Assembly (NCBI RefSeq): GCF_022410465.1
Contig: NZ_JAJSON010000018.1
Span: 1 to 64,000, forward strand
Reading direction: 5' to 3'
Source: Christiangramia crocea
GTDB lineage: Bacteria; Bacteroidota; Bacteroidia; Flavobacteriales; Flavobacteriaceae
Length of the DNA: 64,000 nucleotides
Shown here: one piece after another, positions 36,470 to 45,449 of the stretch
Position numbering within the stretch: position 1 is the first letter of the stretch
Layout of the letters: each line of letters opens with the position of its first letter
The notes under the pieces: generated by a model
Told to the model about the DNA's origin: nothing
The model's database searches: none
Seen by the model: the letters and a program-made list of their open reading frames with translations, nothing else
Position numbers and translations under genes: made by a program

Positions 36470-36979
36470 ATGAAACAATTCAGAACACTTTTTATAGCTT
36501 TAGCTTTAATGATTGGCGCTACTGCTTTTACAAATGCACAGTCTAAAGTTGCCCATATCGCTACTCAGGAGCTTGTACAAACGCTGCCCGAATATAAGAG
36601 CGCAATGGACCAGCTTCAAAAACTGGAAAAGACTTATGATGCCGAGATAAAAGATATGTTATCTGAAGCTCAGAGTACAATGCAGCGTTACGAAGCAGAA
36701 GCTAATACAAAGTCTGAGGAGGAAAATCAAAAGAGAGCTACTGAACTTCAGGCAGCACAAAGAAGAATTCAGGAGCACAGTGCCAAAGCAAGACAGGATC
36801 TTCAGAAGAAAGAAAATGATCTTTTAAGACCTATTCTTGAAAAAGTACGTACTGCCATTCAGAAAGTAGCAAGAGACAAAGGATACGATTACGTATTAGA
36901 CTCCACTACAGGTACAGGTGTACTTTTAGCAGATGGTTATGACCTGATGCCAGATGTAAAGAAAGAGCTAGGAATGTAA
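36470..36979 (+). CDS. OmpH/Skp-family periplasmic chaperone
   Basis: A 169-residue typical OmpH/Skp protein: signal peptide (LFIALALMIGATAFTNAQ), the strand SKVAHIATQELVQTLPEYKSAMDQL, a long helical middle (DMLSEAQSTMQRYEAEAN) and the C-terminal DKGYDYVLDSTTGTGVLLADGYDLMPDVKKELG. It is the second of a tandem pair, 33 bases downstream of the first, and is followed by a strong terminator that ends the porG-uppS-bamA operon. Confidence 0.95.
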   Translation: MKQFRTLFIALALMIGATAFTNAQSKVAHIATQELVQTLPEYKSAMDQLQKLEKTYDAEIKDMLSEAQSTMQRYEAEANTKSEEENQKRATELQAAQRRIQEHSAKARQDLQKKENDLLRPILEKVRTAIQKVARDKGYDYVLDSTTGTGVLLADGYDLMPDVKKELGM

Positions 36980-37004
36980 TTATACCCCCTCATAAATAAA
37001 ATTA

Positions 37005-37034
37005 AAAAACTGCGTACTCTTGTACGCAGTTTTT
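37005..37034 (+). terminator. Terminator of the bamA-ompH operon
   Basis: A perfect 13-bp stem (AAAAACTGCGTAC with GTACGCAGTTTTT, loop TCTT) and a T run. The final T overlaps the first base of the murI -7 box. Confidence 0.92.
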
Positions 37035-37041
37035 ATTTTTG
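37034..37041 (+). promoter_or_regulatory. Candidate -7 box of murI
   Basis: TATTTTTG matches the Bacteroidota -7 consensus and lies only seven bases before the murI ATG, so the transcript would be leaderless or nearly so. No well-spaced -33 element is seen because a terminator stem occupies that place. Confidence 0.45.
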
Positions 37042-37048
37042 CACATAT

Positions 37049-37843
37049 ATGAGCGATCCCGGACCTATTGGTATTTTTGATTCAGGAGTTGGCGGCACTT
37101 CCATCTGGAAAGAGATCCACCAGCTGCTGCCTAATGAACACACCATCTATCTTTCAGATAGTAAAAATGCTCCTTATGGTATAAAGACACAGGAAGAGAT
37201 TATCAGTCTTTCTGTAAAAAATACTGAAAAGCTGCTGGAAATGGGCTCCAAGCTTATCGTTGTGGCCTGTAATACCGCCACCACCAATGCCATTAAAATA
37301 CTACGGTCATCCTATGACGTGCCTTTCATTGGAATAGAGCCGGCAATTAAGCCTGCCGCGCTTAAAAGTGCCAATAAAGCCGTTGGCATCCTGGCTACAC
37401 GGGGAACGCTTACAAGTGAGCTTTTTGCCCAGACCTCAGAATTATATACCCGGGACATAAATGTAATAGAGGTTGAAGGCAATGGTCTTGTGGAGCTTAT
37501 TGAGAGTGGAAAAAAGGATGCACCGGAAACCCGGCAACTTCTTGAAAAGTTACTGGCACCAATGCTCCGGGCCGGCATCGACTATCTTGTTTTGGGATGC
37601 AGCCACTATCCTTACCTTATCCCATTACTAAAAAAGATTCTTCCAGGAGGCGTAACTATCATAGATTCCGGAGAGGCAGTAGCAAGACAAACCAGGTCTG
37701 TACTTGAAAAAAACAAGCTATTGAATCCGGAAAAAATCACTAAGGAAAGGCCAAAGTTCTTTACCAATATAGATCCGCGAGTTCTATCAGATATTATCCA
37801 GGCCAAGGAAAATAATTACGAAGTATCTTATCTTGATTTCTAA
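37049..37843 (+). CDS. murI: Glutamate racemase
   Basis: Makes D-glutamate for peptidoglycan. 264 residues, with both catalytic cysteines: Cys74 in VVACNTATTNA and Cys184 in LGCSHYPYL, and the N-terminal GIFDSGVGGTSI. Co-factor independent and cytoplasmic. It follows the BAM operon behind a terminator and ends overlapping the PorP/SprF gene stop by four bases in convergent orientation. Confidence 0.97.
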   Translation: MSDPGPIGIFDSGVGGTSIWKEIHQLLPNEHTIYLSDSKNAPYGIKTQEEIISLSVKNTEKLLEMGSKLIVVACNTATTNAIKILRSSYDVPFIGIEPAIKPAALKSANKAVGILATRGTLTSELFAQTSELYTRDINVIEVEGNGLVELIESGKKDAPETRQLLEKLLAPMLRAGIDYLVLGCSHYPYLIPLLKKILPGGVTIIDSGEAVARQTRSVLEKNKLLNPEKITKERPKFFTNIDPRVLSDIIQAKENNYEVSYLDF

Positions 37844-38889
37844 TTATTGATCGCCGGACAATTACAGTCGTAACGCTCCCTGCTCTCTCCAAAGTTATAA
37901 CCAAGAGTGATCTGATGAAAACCGCTATTACTTAATACCAGAGAATTTAGCTGGTAACTGAAGGTATATCCAAAAATGAACTTTTTATAATCTACTCCTA
38001 CAAATGGAGTGATATATCGTAGTTGCTGATTCTTCACTTCCTCCCCATCTGTAGTGTATTCCGCTCCCTCGAAACTATTTCTATAAGAAAGTCCGCCCCA
38101 AAGATTTCCATATTCAAGCTCATAATATGCCTTGAAATTCGCATCAATGGCCTTTTCATTGGTCGCTTCGCGTGCCTGAAAAAGAACAGATGGCTCATAG
38201 CTCCAGGGATCGTTAGCATTGAGTTCAAAAACATAACCTGCCGAGAACAGATACTTTCGCATATTGCCGGGAACAGCGTCAGAAAAAAAGAGTTCCCGGC
38301 TGACGGACAGAATATTCTTTGCGGCAAGATGAAAATAAAGATCCCTTACATAATAAGAAATCCCCAGATCAATATTTGCGAAAATATCGGTAGTGTTATT
38401 CCCTAAAAGTGGATCGAATCTTGAAAAGCCACTCTCGTCCAGCCTGTGCTGGATAACACCGGCGCTAATTCCGAATGACAACTGATTAAGATCTGCCGTA
38501 CTCCGGGAAAACATCAAATGGTAGGCAAAAGTTCCATATGCACCGAGTTTGGAAAAATTTCCATTCTCATCCCTGAAGAGGATACCTCCCACTCCAATTT
38601 TCTCTCCAAGTCTGGAATTGTATGCCAGCGTTTGTAAGTTCGGGGCTTTCTCCACGTCGAACCACTGGCGTCTTGCCGTTAATCTTAGCTGATCATAATT
38701 GGAAGCTCCAGCCATTGATGGGTGGATGAGGTAAAGATTATCGGTGAGATAATCGGAATAAGTAGGAATGACCTCCTGGGCCTTTACTATAGGAATATTA
38801 AAGAATATTGCTATCAATAAACCCCCAAGATATATTTTGAAATTCGAATGCCAGCCCCGGCATTCATTATAAACGGTCCTACTTACCAT
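37840..38889 (-). CDS. PorP/SprF family type IX secretion outer membrane protein
   Basis: A 349-residue outer membrane barrel protein from the ATG at 38889. A TTG seven codons earlier is disfavoured because a -7-like TATATTTA box overlaps that extension. A hydrophobic signal (YLGGLLIAIFFNIPIVKAQ) is followed by the PorP/SprF pattern YSDYLTDNLYLIHPSMAGAS, LTARRQWFDVEKAP, GGILFRDENGNFSKLG and the barrel end LGYNFG. SprF-type proteins assist secretion or anchoring of specific type IX cargo, often adhesins. There is no sprB-like adhesin beside it. Carries a Cys pair near the C-terminus. Confidence 0.93.
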   Translation of the reverse strand: MVSRTVYNECRGWHSNFKIYLGGLLIAIFFNIPIVKAQEVIPTYSDYLTDNLYLIHPSMAGASNYDQLRLTARRQWFDVEKAPNLQTLAYNSRLGEKIGVGGILFRDENGNFSKLGAYGTFAYHLMFSRSTADLNQLSFGISAGVIQHRLDESGFSRFDPLLGNNTTDIFANIDLGISYYVRDLYFHLAAKNILSVSRELFFSDAVPGNMRKYLFSAGYVFELNANDPWSYEPSVLFQAREATNEKAIDANFKAYYELEYGNLWGGLSYRNSFEGAEYTTDGEEVKNQQLRYITPFVGVDYKKFIFGYTFSYQLNSLVLSNSGFHQITLGYNFGESRERYDCNCPAINN

Positions 38890-38928
38890 AAAGCCAGTAA
38901 ATATATGCAATACCTTGATTTTCTTTAG

Positions 38929-38936
38929 TATTTTTG
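38929..38936 (+). promoter_or_regulatory. Candidate -7 box of the nfu gene
   Basis: TATTTTTG, a perfect -7 box, 14 bases before the nfu ATG. No TTG at the expected 17-20 base distance, so support is partial. Confidence 0.4.
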
Positions 38937-38950
38937 CCTAAAATTTTGTG

Positions 38951-39871
38951 ATGAAAGAGTTTACCATAAATATTGTTCCAACCACCACGCCTGCGATTGT
39001 AAAATTTGAGGCTAACAAATTTCTAACCCGCCACGAGAATTTTGAATTCAAGAATATAGATGAGGCGGCAAAATCACCGCTGGCACAACAGTTATTCTAT
39101 CTCCCTTTTGTTAAAACGGTTTATATCGCACAGAATTTTGTTGCGATCGAAAAATATGATATCGTAGACTGGGCAGAGGTGCAGGAAGAAGTTGCGGAAC
39201 AGATAGAATCTTACCTCAATAAGGGTGGAACCGTGATCAAAGAAGCAGAGAACAAACAGGGAAAAGTTCCTGTTACAGTGTATGCGGAAAGCACTCCAAA
39301 TCCCGCTGTGATGAAGTTCGTTGCCAACAAGAAACTGGTATTGCAGTCTTCCGAATTCAAGAATATAGACGAGGCCAGTAATGCTCCGCTTGCACAGAAG
39401 TTGTTTCATTTCCCTTTTGTAAAGGAGGTCTTTATTGATGAGAATTATGTATCTATCCAGAAATACGATATGGCCGGATGGGAAGAGATTACCCTTGAAT
39501 TAAGGGAATTTATAAGAAATCATCTGGAGGAAGGCAATGAGGTTGTAACAGAAGAATATGTGCAGACCTCAAAATCTAATGAAGCGTCAGCCGATTCGCA
39601 AAACAACAGACCCGACATCGAAAATCTTGATGATACTTCACAACAGATCGTTGCTATCCTGGATGAATACATCAAACCTGCAGTTGCCAGTGATGGAGGA
39701 AATATCTTATTTGAAAGCTATAATCCCGACAATAAAACGGTAAAGGTAATTCTTCAGGGAGCATGTAGCGGCTGCCCATCATCTACAATGACCCTAAAGA
39801 GCGGAATAGAGACCATGTTGAGAGATATGCTAAGGGACAAGGTAGAATATGTTGAAGCTATAAACGGTTAA
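38951..39871 (+). CDS. Nfu-type Fe-S scaffold/carrier with duplicated N-terminal domain
   Basis: A 306-residue iron-sulfur protein. It begins with two successive Nfu_N-like domains (about 5-85 and 100-185). Both share the pattern TPAxxKFxANK or TPNPAVMKFVANK, then FKNIDEA...APLAQ, and YVSIQKYD. A C-terminal NifU-like domain follows (about 220-306) with the cluster-binding CSGCPSSTMTL motif. Usual Nfu proteins have one N-terminal domain. The ATG at 38951 is preferred over the GTG just before it. Function: delivery of Fe-S clusters to client enzymes, cytoplasmic. It ends next to a palindromic repeat that acts as terminator. Confidence 0.92.
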   Translation: MKEFTINIVPTTTPAIVKFEANKFLTRHENFEFKNIDEAAKSPLAQQLFYLPFVKTVYIAQNFVAIEKYDIVDWAEVQEEVAEQIESYLNKGGTVIKEAENKQGKVPVTVYAESTPNPAVMKFVANKKLVLQSSEFKNIDEASNAPLAQKLFHFPFVKEVFIDENYVSIQKYDMAGWEEITLELREFIRNHLEEGNEVVTEEYVQTSKSNEASADSQNNRPDIENLDDTSQQIVAILDEYIKPAVASDGGNILFESYNPDNKTVKVILQGACSGCPSSTMTLKSGIETMLRDMLRDKVEYVEAING

Positions 39872-40009
39872 AAAAGAGGCTGTCTAAAAAGTAAAGTGAG
39901 GCGTCATTACGAAAGAAGTGAAGTAATCTGTCTGTTGATTACCAATCATGTAAAGATTGCTTCGTTCCTCGCAATGATGAGTAAAAGGCTTTTTAGTCAG
40001 CCTCTTTTT
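39871..40009. repeat. Palindromic intergenic repeat, likely bidirectional terminator
   Basis: Outer arms AAAAAGAGGCTG..CTAAAAAG and CTTTTTAG.CAGCCTCTTTTT are nearly perfect. The inner arms (GTCATTACGAAAGAAGTGAAGTAAT and GATTGCTTCGTTCCTCGCAATGATG) pair imperfectly. The inner part is a worn copy of the flavobacterial GTCATTGCGAGGAACGAAGCAAT type repeat as I recall it. It lies between the convergent nfu and phosphate transporter genes with almost no flanking space. Confidence 0.8.
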
Positions 40010-40010
40010 A

Positions 40011-42281
40011 TTAATAGGTGGTTGCTCTTGCTTCGTTATAAAATTCCTGAAACAATTGTAATAAATTCATTGTAGAGCCAATAAGATCTTTGGTTTCGAG
40101 CAAAATCCCGAAATACAATTTTGTATTCTTAGGGCTTGATTCCGAAGTTCGAATTCGTGTGATCTGTTTTTGTATGAGGTCGCTTACATAATCAAGCAAT
40201 TCCTGTTTTTCAGCCAGGAGATTGTCTATATTTCCGAATTCATGGTTATCAAAAGTTTTGGTGATTTCTTCAAAAAGGATCTGCATCTTATCATCTACTT
40301 TCTTAAGATCCCTGATTTGGTTGAATTTTAGATTCTTGTGATTATTATGTACATGATTGTAACTGTTCCTTGTAATAAAACCAATTGACTGCACCATATC
40401 CTGAAGATAATCCAGCGTAAGAATATAGAATTTACTGGCTTCAACCGAATCCTCATCCAGAGCTTTTATAAAATAGAAAATATTATCCTTTAGCTCGTCC
40501 ACCTCTGCTTCAAGCTTCTCAATCTTCTTGTAACTCTTTTTTAATTTCCCGAGATCGTAATACCCTAAGTGGTCTACGGTATGGGAATACATCTTATTGA
40601 TCCCGCCAATCACCTTTGAGATATTCTCTGAGGTTTCGGAGGTGATCTCATTTATGCTAATGATATCACTCTTTTTGAACTTTTTACTACTCCTCTCCAC
40701 ACGGGCCTTCCGGGAATGCAAAACCCCACTTCTTACAACAACAGTAAGTGCAACGATAATAAGTACTACCAAAGCGATGGTACCACCGTAAAAAATCACA
40801 GCTGCGAAGACAGCGGCAGCAGTGAAAGCCACGAGAGCGGTAACAAACCATCCGCCAACCACATTTAACACCCCTGCAACCCTGTACACGGCACTTTCCC
40901 GATCCCAGGCCCTGTCAGCTAGAGATGTTCCCATTGCAACCATAAAGGTCACATAGGTAGTTGAAAGTGGCAATTTCATGTTCGTCCCAATAGAGATTAG
41001 TACACTGGCCACAACAAGATTCACGGAAGCTCTAACCATATCAAAGGCAGGAGCATCAAACCTTTTGCTTCTTAAATGAGAGGAAGGTTTATTAAACTTC
41101 TTCTCGATTTTCGATTTAAAGCGCTCCGGAAGAACTGTTGTAATCGCATTTCCGAATAAAATAGCATATCTAACCAGACCTCTGGAAAGCCAGTTGGGTT
41201 CAAATCTCTCCACCCCTTCTCCCTGTCTCGATAAATTGATCCCGGTGTCAACCACTGAACGTGCCTTACTAGAAAACCATAAGGTGACCACCATTACTCC
41301 CCCGGCTGCGATCAGCAGAATTTCAGGAGTGGGGACACTTCCTGCCAGACCGGTCATCAAAAACTCTGAAGGCATTGCTCCTGTAGCTTCATGAGCACTC
41401 TGCCAGAGACCAAAAGACTGCCAGGCCGCAATAGGCACACCAATAAAATTCACAAGGTCATTCCCCGCAAAGGCAAGCGCAAGAGCAAAAGTTCCTATGA
41501 TAATTATCGTCCGGAGAATATTGTATTTCAGAACACTCATTATAAACTGCGAAATTGCAGTAAAGACCAAAAAACCTATCAGCACGATAATAAAAGTATT
41601 TGCATTTATATATGCCACCATGGAGTCTGAGATATATGGCACACTCTTCATCCCTTTAATAAGAATAAAATAAAGGATCGCAGTAAGGGAAAAGCCGCCA
41701 AAGACCGCTCCTACATACCTGATCTTCTTCTCAAACTGGAAAGAGAATACAAGCCGGGAAATATATTGTACCATAGCCCCTATCACGAATGCGATCACCA
41801 CAGCCATTAAAATACCTATAATGATCTCAGTGGCTTTTGCTGTATTTATATAACCGGTTAAGGTTGAAAGACCTCCGTCAGTTTGAGTATAAATCTTAAT
41901 CGCAGCCATACATACCGCTGCTCCTAATAATTCGAATACAATAGAAACGGTGGTTGAAGTGGGTAAACCCAGGGAATTAAAGAAGTCCAGCAACAGTACG
42001 TCGGTGAGCATCACTGCCATAAAGATGATCATGATCTCATCAAAATAGAACTCTCCCGGAAGAAATATGCCCTTTCTGGCTACTTCCATAAGTCCGCTTG
42101 AAAAGATGGCTCCCACTGTAACACCTAAACTGGCAACAATCATTATGGTGCGCAATGAGACTGCCCTGGAGCCTATGGCAGAATTCAGAAAATTGATAGC
42201 GTCATTACTCACTCCCACTACCAGATCGGTAATCGCCAGGGCAAATAATGCCACTAACATTACTATGTAAATATCTTCCAT
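40011..42281 (-). CDS. Inorganic phosphate transporter (PiT family) fused to a PhoU-like domain
   Basis: A 756-residue protein in two parts. About residues 1-520 are a PiT-type permease with around ten to twelve membrane helices and the family signatures GVSNDAINFLNSAIGSRA and GNDLVNFIGVPIAAWQS. About 535-756 are a soluble PhoU/DUF47-like helical domain (SKVIGGINKMYSHTVDHLGYYDLGKLKK, FNQIRDLKKVDDKMQ). Separate Pit and PhoU-like proteins are usual, and the fusion puts the regulatory helix bundle on the transporter. It imports phosphate using a cation gradient, inner membrane. It is alone, converging on nfu. Confidence 0.92.
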   Translation of the reverse strand: MEDIYIVMLVALFALAITDLVVGVSNDAINFLNSAIGSRAVSLRTIMIVASLGVTVGAIFSSGLMEVARKGIFLPGEFYFDEIMIIFMAVMLTDVLLLDFFNSLGLPTSTTVSIVFELLGAAVCMAAIKIYTQTDGGLSTLTGYINTAKATEIIIGILMAVVIAFVIGAMVQYISRLVFSFQFEKKIRYVGAVFGGFSLTAILYFILIKGMKSVPYISDSMVAYINANTFIIVLIGFLVFTAISQFIMSVLKYNILRTIIIIGTFALALAFAGNDLVNFIGVPIAAWQSFGLWQSAHEATGAMPSEFLMTGLAGSVPTPEILLIAAGGVMVVTLWFSSKARSVVDTGINLSRQGEGVERFEPNWLSRGLVRYAILFGNAITTVLPERFKSKIEKKFNKPSSHLRSKRFDAPAFDMVRASVNLVVASVLISIGTNMKLPLSTTYVTFMVAMGTSLADRAWDRESAVYRVAGVLNVVGGWFVTALVAFTAAAVFAAVIFYGGTIALVVLIIVALTVVVRSGVLHSRKARVERSSKKFKKSDIISINEITSETSENISKVIGGINKMYSHTVDHLGYYDLGKLKKSYKKIEKLEAEVDELKDNIFYFIKALDEDSVEASKFYILTLDYLQDMVQSIGFITRNSYNHVHNNHKNLKFNQIRDLKKVDDKMQILFEEITKTFDNHEFGNIDNLLAEKQELLDYVSDLIQKQITRIRTSESSPKNTKLYFGILLETKDLIGSTMNLLQLFQEFYNEARATTY

Positions 42282-42459
42282 AGACAGATTAATTTCTAAC
42301 CAGTAAAATGTGTTATTTTAATAATAATCAGCTTGAAACATAAAGTTATTAAAAGATTAATAATACGAATTCCCTTTCATCTTCTATAATTAGTACTTTT
42401 AAAATATCCATAAAATCAAGCTTTTTGGGTAATCCAGACCTGAAATTCAAAAAAAGTAG
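42282..42459. other. Divergent intergenic region between PiT and yyaL-like genes
   Basis: AT-rich, no ORF of note. A TACTTTTA box near 42391-42398 could be a -7 element for the plus-strand gene, and TAACTTTA on the other strand (near 42348) for the transporter. Both have one mismatch and no clear TTG partner. Confidence 0.3.
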
Positions 42460-44505
42460 ATGATGAAAGAACCAAAATATACAAATGATCTAATCAACGA
42501 AAGCAGCCCATATTTACTTCAGCATGCTCATAATCCGGTAAACTGGCAAGCCTGGAATGATGCAAGTCTGGATCTGGCGAAAGAAAATAACAAATTATTG
42601 CTGATAAGTGTAGGCTATTCGGCATGTCACTGGTGTCATGTTATGGAACATGAGAGCTTTGAAGATGAAGAGGTTGCTAAGGTGATGAATTCAAACTATA
42701 TCTGCATCAAAGTCGACAGAGAAGAAAGACCAGATATAGACCAGGTATATATGAATGCCGTGCAGGTAATGACCGGGATGGGAGGATGGCCCATGAATGT
42801 TGTGGCCCTCCCAGATGGCCGCCCGGTTTGGGGCGGAACTTATTTCAGAAAAGAACAGTGGAAAAATGCTTTACAACAAATAGCACATCTTTACAAAACC
42901 CAGCCGGAAAAACTGGAAGAATACGCATCAAAACTGGAATCCGGCCTCAAGCAGATCCAGATAATTCAACCTTCATCTCAGGAAGAAGATTTTCAAAAGG
43001 ATTTCTTCAATCCCTTACTGGAAAAATGGAATCGTTCCTTCGACCTTCAGAATGGTGGAAACAAGGGTGCCCCTAAATTTATGATGCCAAACAACTACGA
43101 GTTCCTTATAAGGTATGCCTTTCAGAATTCAGATAAAAAACTAATGGACCATTGCCTTCATACCCTCAATAAGATCTCGTGGGGCGGCGTATTCGATCCG
43201 GTTGAAGGTGGCTTTTCCCGTTATTCTGTTGATGAAAAATGGCATGTTCCGCATTTCGAAAAAATGCTTTATGACAATGCTCAGCTTGTACAACTCTACT
43301 CAAAAGCCTATAAGATCACCAAAAATGAATGGTTCAGGGAAGTGGTGGAACGCACACTTGATTTTATCCATTCAGAAATGACCGATCCCTCAGGTGCATT
43401 TTATTCAGCACTGGATGCCGACAGTGAAGATGAAAAAGGGAATAAAGAAGAAGGAGCTTATTATGTATGGACCAAAGAAGAGTTAAAATCAATTCTTCCG
43501 GAGGATTTCGAATTATTTTCCGACTTCTACAACATTAATAACTACGGAAAGTGGGAAGCGAACAAGTATGTCCTGATAAGAACAAAAACGCTGAATGAAA
43601 TTTCAACCCAGTTCGGTATTTCAGAAGAAGAACTAAACAAAAAAAGGGAAACCTGGCATAATAAATTAAGGGCTGCAAGGAAAAAGAGAAAAAAACCGGG
43701 ACTTGATGACAAATCACTTACGTCATGGAATGCCATGATGATAACCGGTTATACAGAAGCCTACAAAACTTTCCAGCAAAAGAAACATATAGAAGCTGCA
43801 AAAAAGAACGCTGAATTCATTCTCAATGAACAATCTCAAGAGAATGGTATGTTATTACATACCTACAAGAACGGAAAAAGTACCATAAATGGATATCTGG
43901 AAGATTATGCCTTTACCATAGAGGCATTCTTAAACTTATATGAAACTACCTTCGAGGCTGAGTTTCTTGAACGCTGCGTGAAATTAACAGAGATCGTCTT
44001 TGAAGATTTTGAGGATTCCGAATCCGGATTGTTCTTTTTCACCTCAAAAAAGGACAGAGAACTGGTCACAAAAACCATTGAGATAAGCGATAATGTGATC
44101 CCTGCATCCAATTCAGTTATGGCAAAGAACCTCTTCAAACTTGGAAAACTGATCGGGAAACCTGAGTATGTAAGAAAGTCCAAAGATATGTTGCAAACTC
44201 TAAGAGAAAAGATCCCTGAACACCCTCAATATCATTCCAACTGGTTAGAGCTTATGCTAAATTTCACACATCCTTTCTACGAGATCGCAGTAACCGGAAA
44301 AAATTATTCAGACATCACCTATGATTTTCAGTCAGAATTCCTTCCAAATACCATAATTGCTGCGACCGATTCACCCTCAGATCTAAGCCTGCTTAGGGAT
44401 CGTTTTGTAAAAGACAAGAAGCTGATTTATGTATGTGAAGATGGTTCATGCCAGCTTCCATTAAGTTCTAAAACCGAGGCCATACAACAGATCTCACAAG
44501 TTTAA
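42460..44505 (+). CDS. YyaL/SSP411 (DUF255) thioredoxin-domain protein
   Basis: A 681-residue protein. The N-terminal thioredoxin-like domain (about 5-170) contains [14 protein letters not shown], the redox pair CHWC (56-59), [13 protein letters not shown] and [13 protein letters not shown], all hallmarks of the family. The rest is an (alpha/alpha)6 toroid resembling sugar epimerases and glycosidases ([30 protein letters not shown]). Function is uncertain. Two adjacent ATG codons give equivalent starts. Not in an obvious operon: mscS follows 70 bases later. Confidence 0.94.
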   Translation: MMKEPKYTNDLINESSPYLLQHAHNPVNWQAWNDASLDLAKENNKLLLISVGYSACHWCHVMEHESFEDEEVAKVMNSNYICIKVDREERPDIDQVYMNAVQVMTGMGGWPMNVVALPDGRPVWGGTYFRKEQWKNALQQIAHLYKTQPEKLEEYASKLESGLKQIQIIQPSSQEEDFQKDFFNPLLEKWNRSFDLQNGGNKGAPKFMMPNNYEFLIRYAFQNSDKKLMDHCLHTLNKISWGGVFDPVEGGFSRYSVDEKWHVPHFEKMLYDNAQLVQLYSKAYKITKNEWFREVVERTLDFIHSEMTDPSGAFYSALDADSEDEKGNKEEGAYYVWTKEELKSILPEDFELFSDFYNINNYGKWEANKYVLIRTKTLNEISTQFGISEEELNKKRETWHNKLRAARKKRKKPGLDDKSLTSWNAMMITGYTEAYKTFQQKKHIEAAKKNAEFILNEQSQENGMLLHTYKNGKSTINGYLEDYAFTIEAFLNLYETTFEAEFLERCVKLTEIVFEDFEDSESGLFFFTSKKDRELVTKTIEISDNVIPASNSVMAKNLFKLGKLIGKPEYVRKSKDMLQTLREKIPEHPQYHSNWLELMLNFTHPFYEIAVTGKNYSDITYDFQSEFLPNTIIAATDSPSDLSLLRDRFVKDKKLIYVCEDGSCQLPLSSKTEAIQQISQV

Positions 44506-44575
44506 CAAAATTTAAACAGGAAATAAACTCTATTTTTTTACAATTAGTTCTTAATAAAAAACTAAGAAAAAAGTT

Positions 44576-45442
44576 ATGGAAAAGTTGAACAACTGGGGCG
44601 CTATTGCAAAGGAATACGCCAATAAGTTCATTGATTACCTACCAACACTTATTGGAGCTATAGTTCTCCTTATTGTTGGATTATGGGTTATTAAGCTAAT
44701 CGTAAATTATCTTAAACGCTTATTCGAAAGAAAGGACTACGATCCCACTCTCGAAAAATTTACAGTGAATGCCAGCAGCTGGGGACTTAAAATTCTCCTG
44801 TTCGTTCTGGTGATCACCCAGCTAGGTGTGGAAAGTGCTTCTTTAGTAGCTGCAGTGGGTGCTGCTGGTTTGGCTATAGGCCTGGCATTACAGGGTTCAC
44901 TTGCTAATCTGGCCGGAGGAGTTCTTATAATCGTCCTTAAGCCGTTCAAGGTTGGAGACTGGATTGAGGCCCAGGGAGTTTCAGGTAGTGTTGTAGAGAT
45001 CTCTTTGTTCTATACGAAACTTGATACCTTCGGGAACCAGAGAGTAGTGATTCCTAATGGAGAACTTAGTAACGACAATATCACCAATTACAGCTTCAAT
45101 AACACCCGGAGAGAAAACCTTAGTTTCGGAATCTCATACGATGACGATATTAAAAAGGCCAAAGAAGTACTTACCAATATGGTAAAAGAGCAAAAAGATA
45201 TTCTCGAAGAGCCTGCACCACAGGTCATAGTTGCTGAACTTGGGGACAGTTCCGTGAACTTTTCTGTACGTTATTTTGCCCCTAACAGTGTTTTCTGGGA
45301 CCTCCACTGGTACATGATCGAAGAAGGAAAAATAAGACTCGAAGAAGCAGGAATGACTATTCCTTATCCTCAAAGAGATGTTTATCTATACGATCAAACC
45401 AAAATGAAGGGAACTGTTGAAAAAAAGGAAAAGACAGAATAA
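44576..45442 (+). CDS. Small-conductance mechanosensitive channel (MscS family)
   Basis: A 288-residue MscS channel: three membrane segments in the first 125 residues, with TM3 pore helix AAVGAAGLAIGLALQGSLANLAGGVLI (family Gly/Ala packing), then the cytoplasmic vestibule start KPFKVGDWIEAQGVSGSVVEISLFYT and the conserved VVIPNGELSNDNITNYS. Opens on membrane tension to release solutes during osmotic down-shock. Ends convergently, seven bases from tsaB. Confidence 0.96.
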   Translation: MEKLNNWGAIAKEYANKFIDYLPTLIGAIVLLIVGLWVIKLIVNYLKRLFERKDYDPTLEKFTVNASSWGLKILLFVLVITQLGVESASLVAAVGAAGLAIGLALQGSLANLAGGVLIIVLKPFKVGDWIEAQGVSGSVVEISLFYTKLDTFGNQRVVIPNGELSNDNITNYSFNNTRRENLSFGISYDDDIKKAKEVLTNMVKEQKDILEEPAPQVIVAELGDSSVNFSVRYFAPNSVFWDLHWYMIEEGKIRLEEAGMTIPYPQRDVYLYDQTKMKGTVEKKEKTE

Positions 45443-45449
45443 GGCAGAT

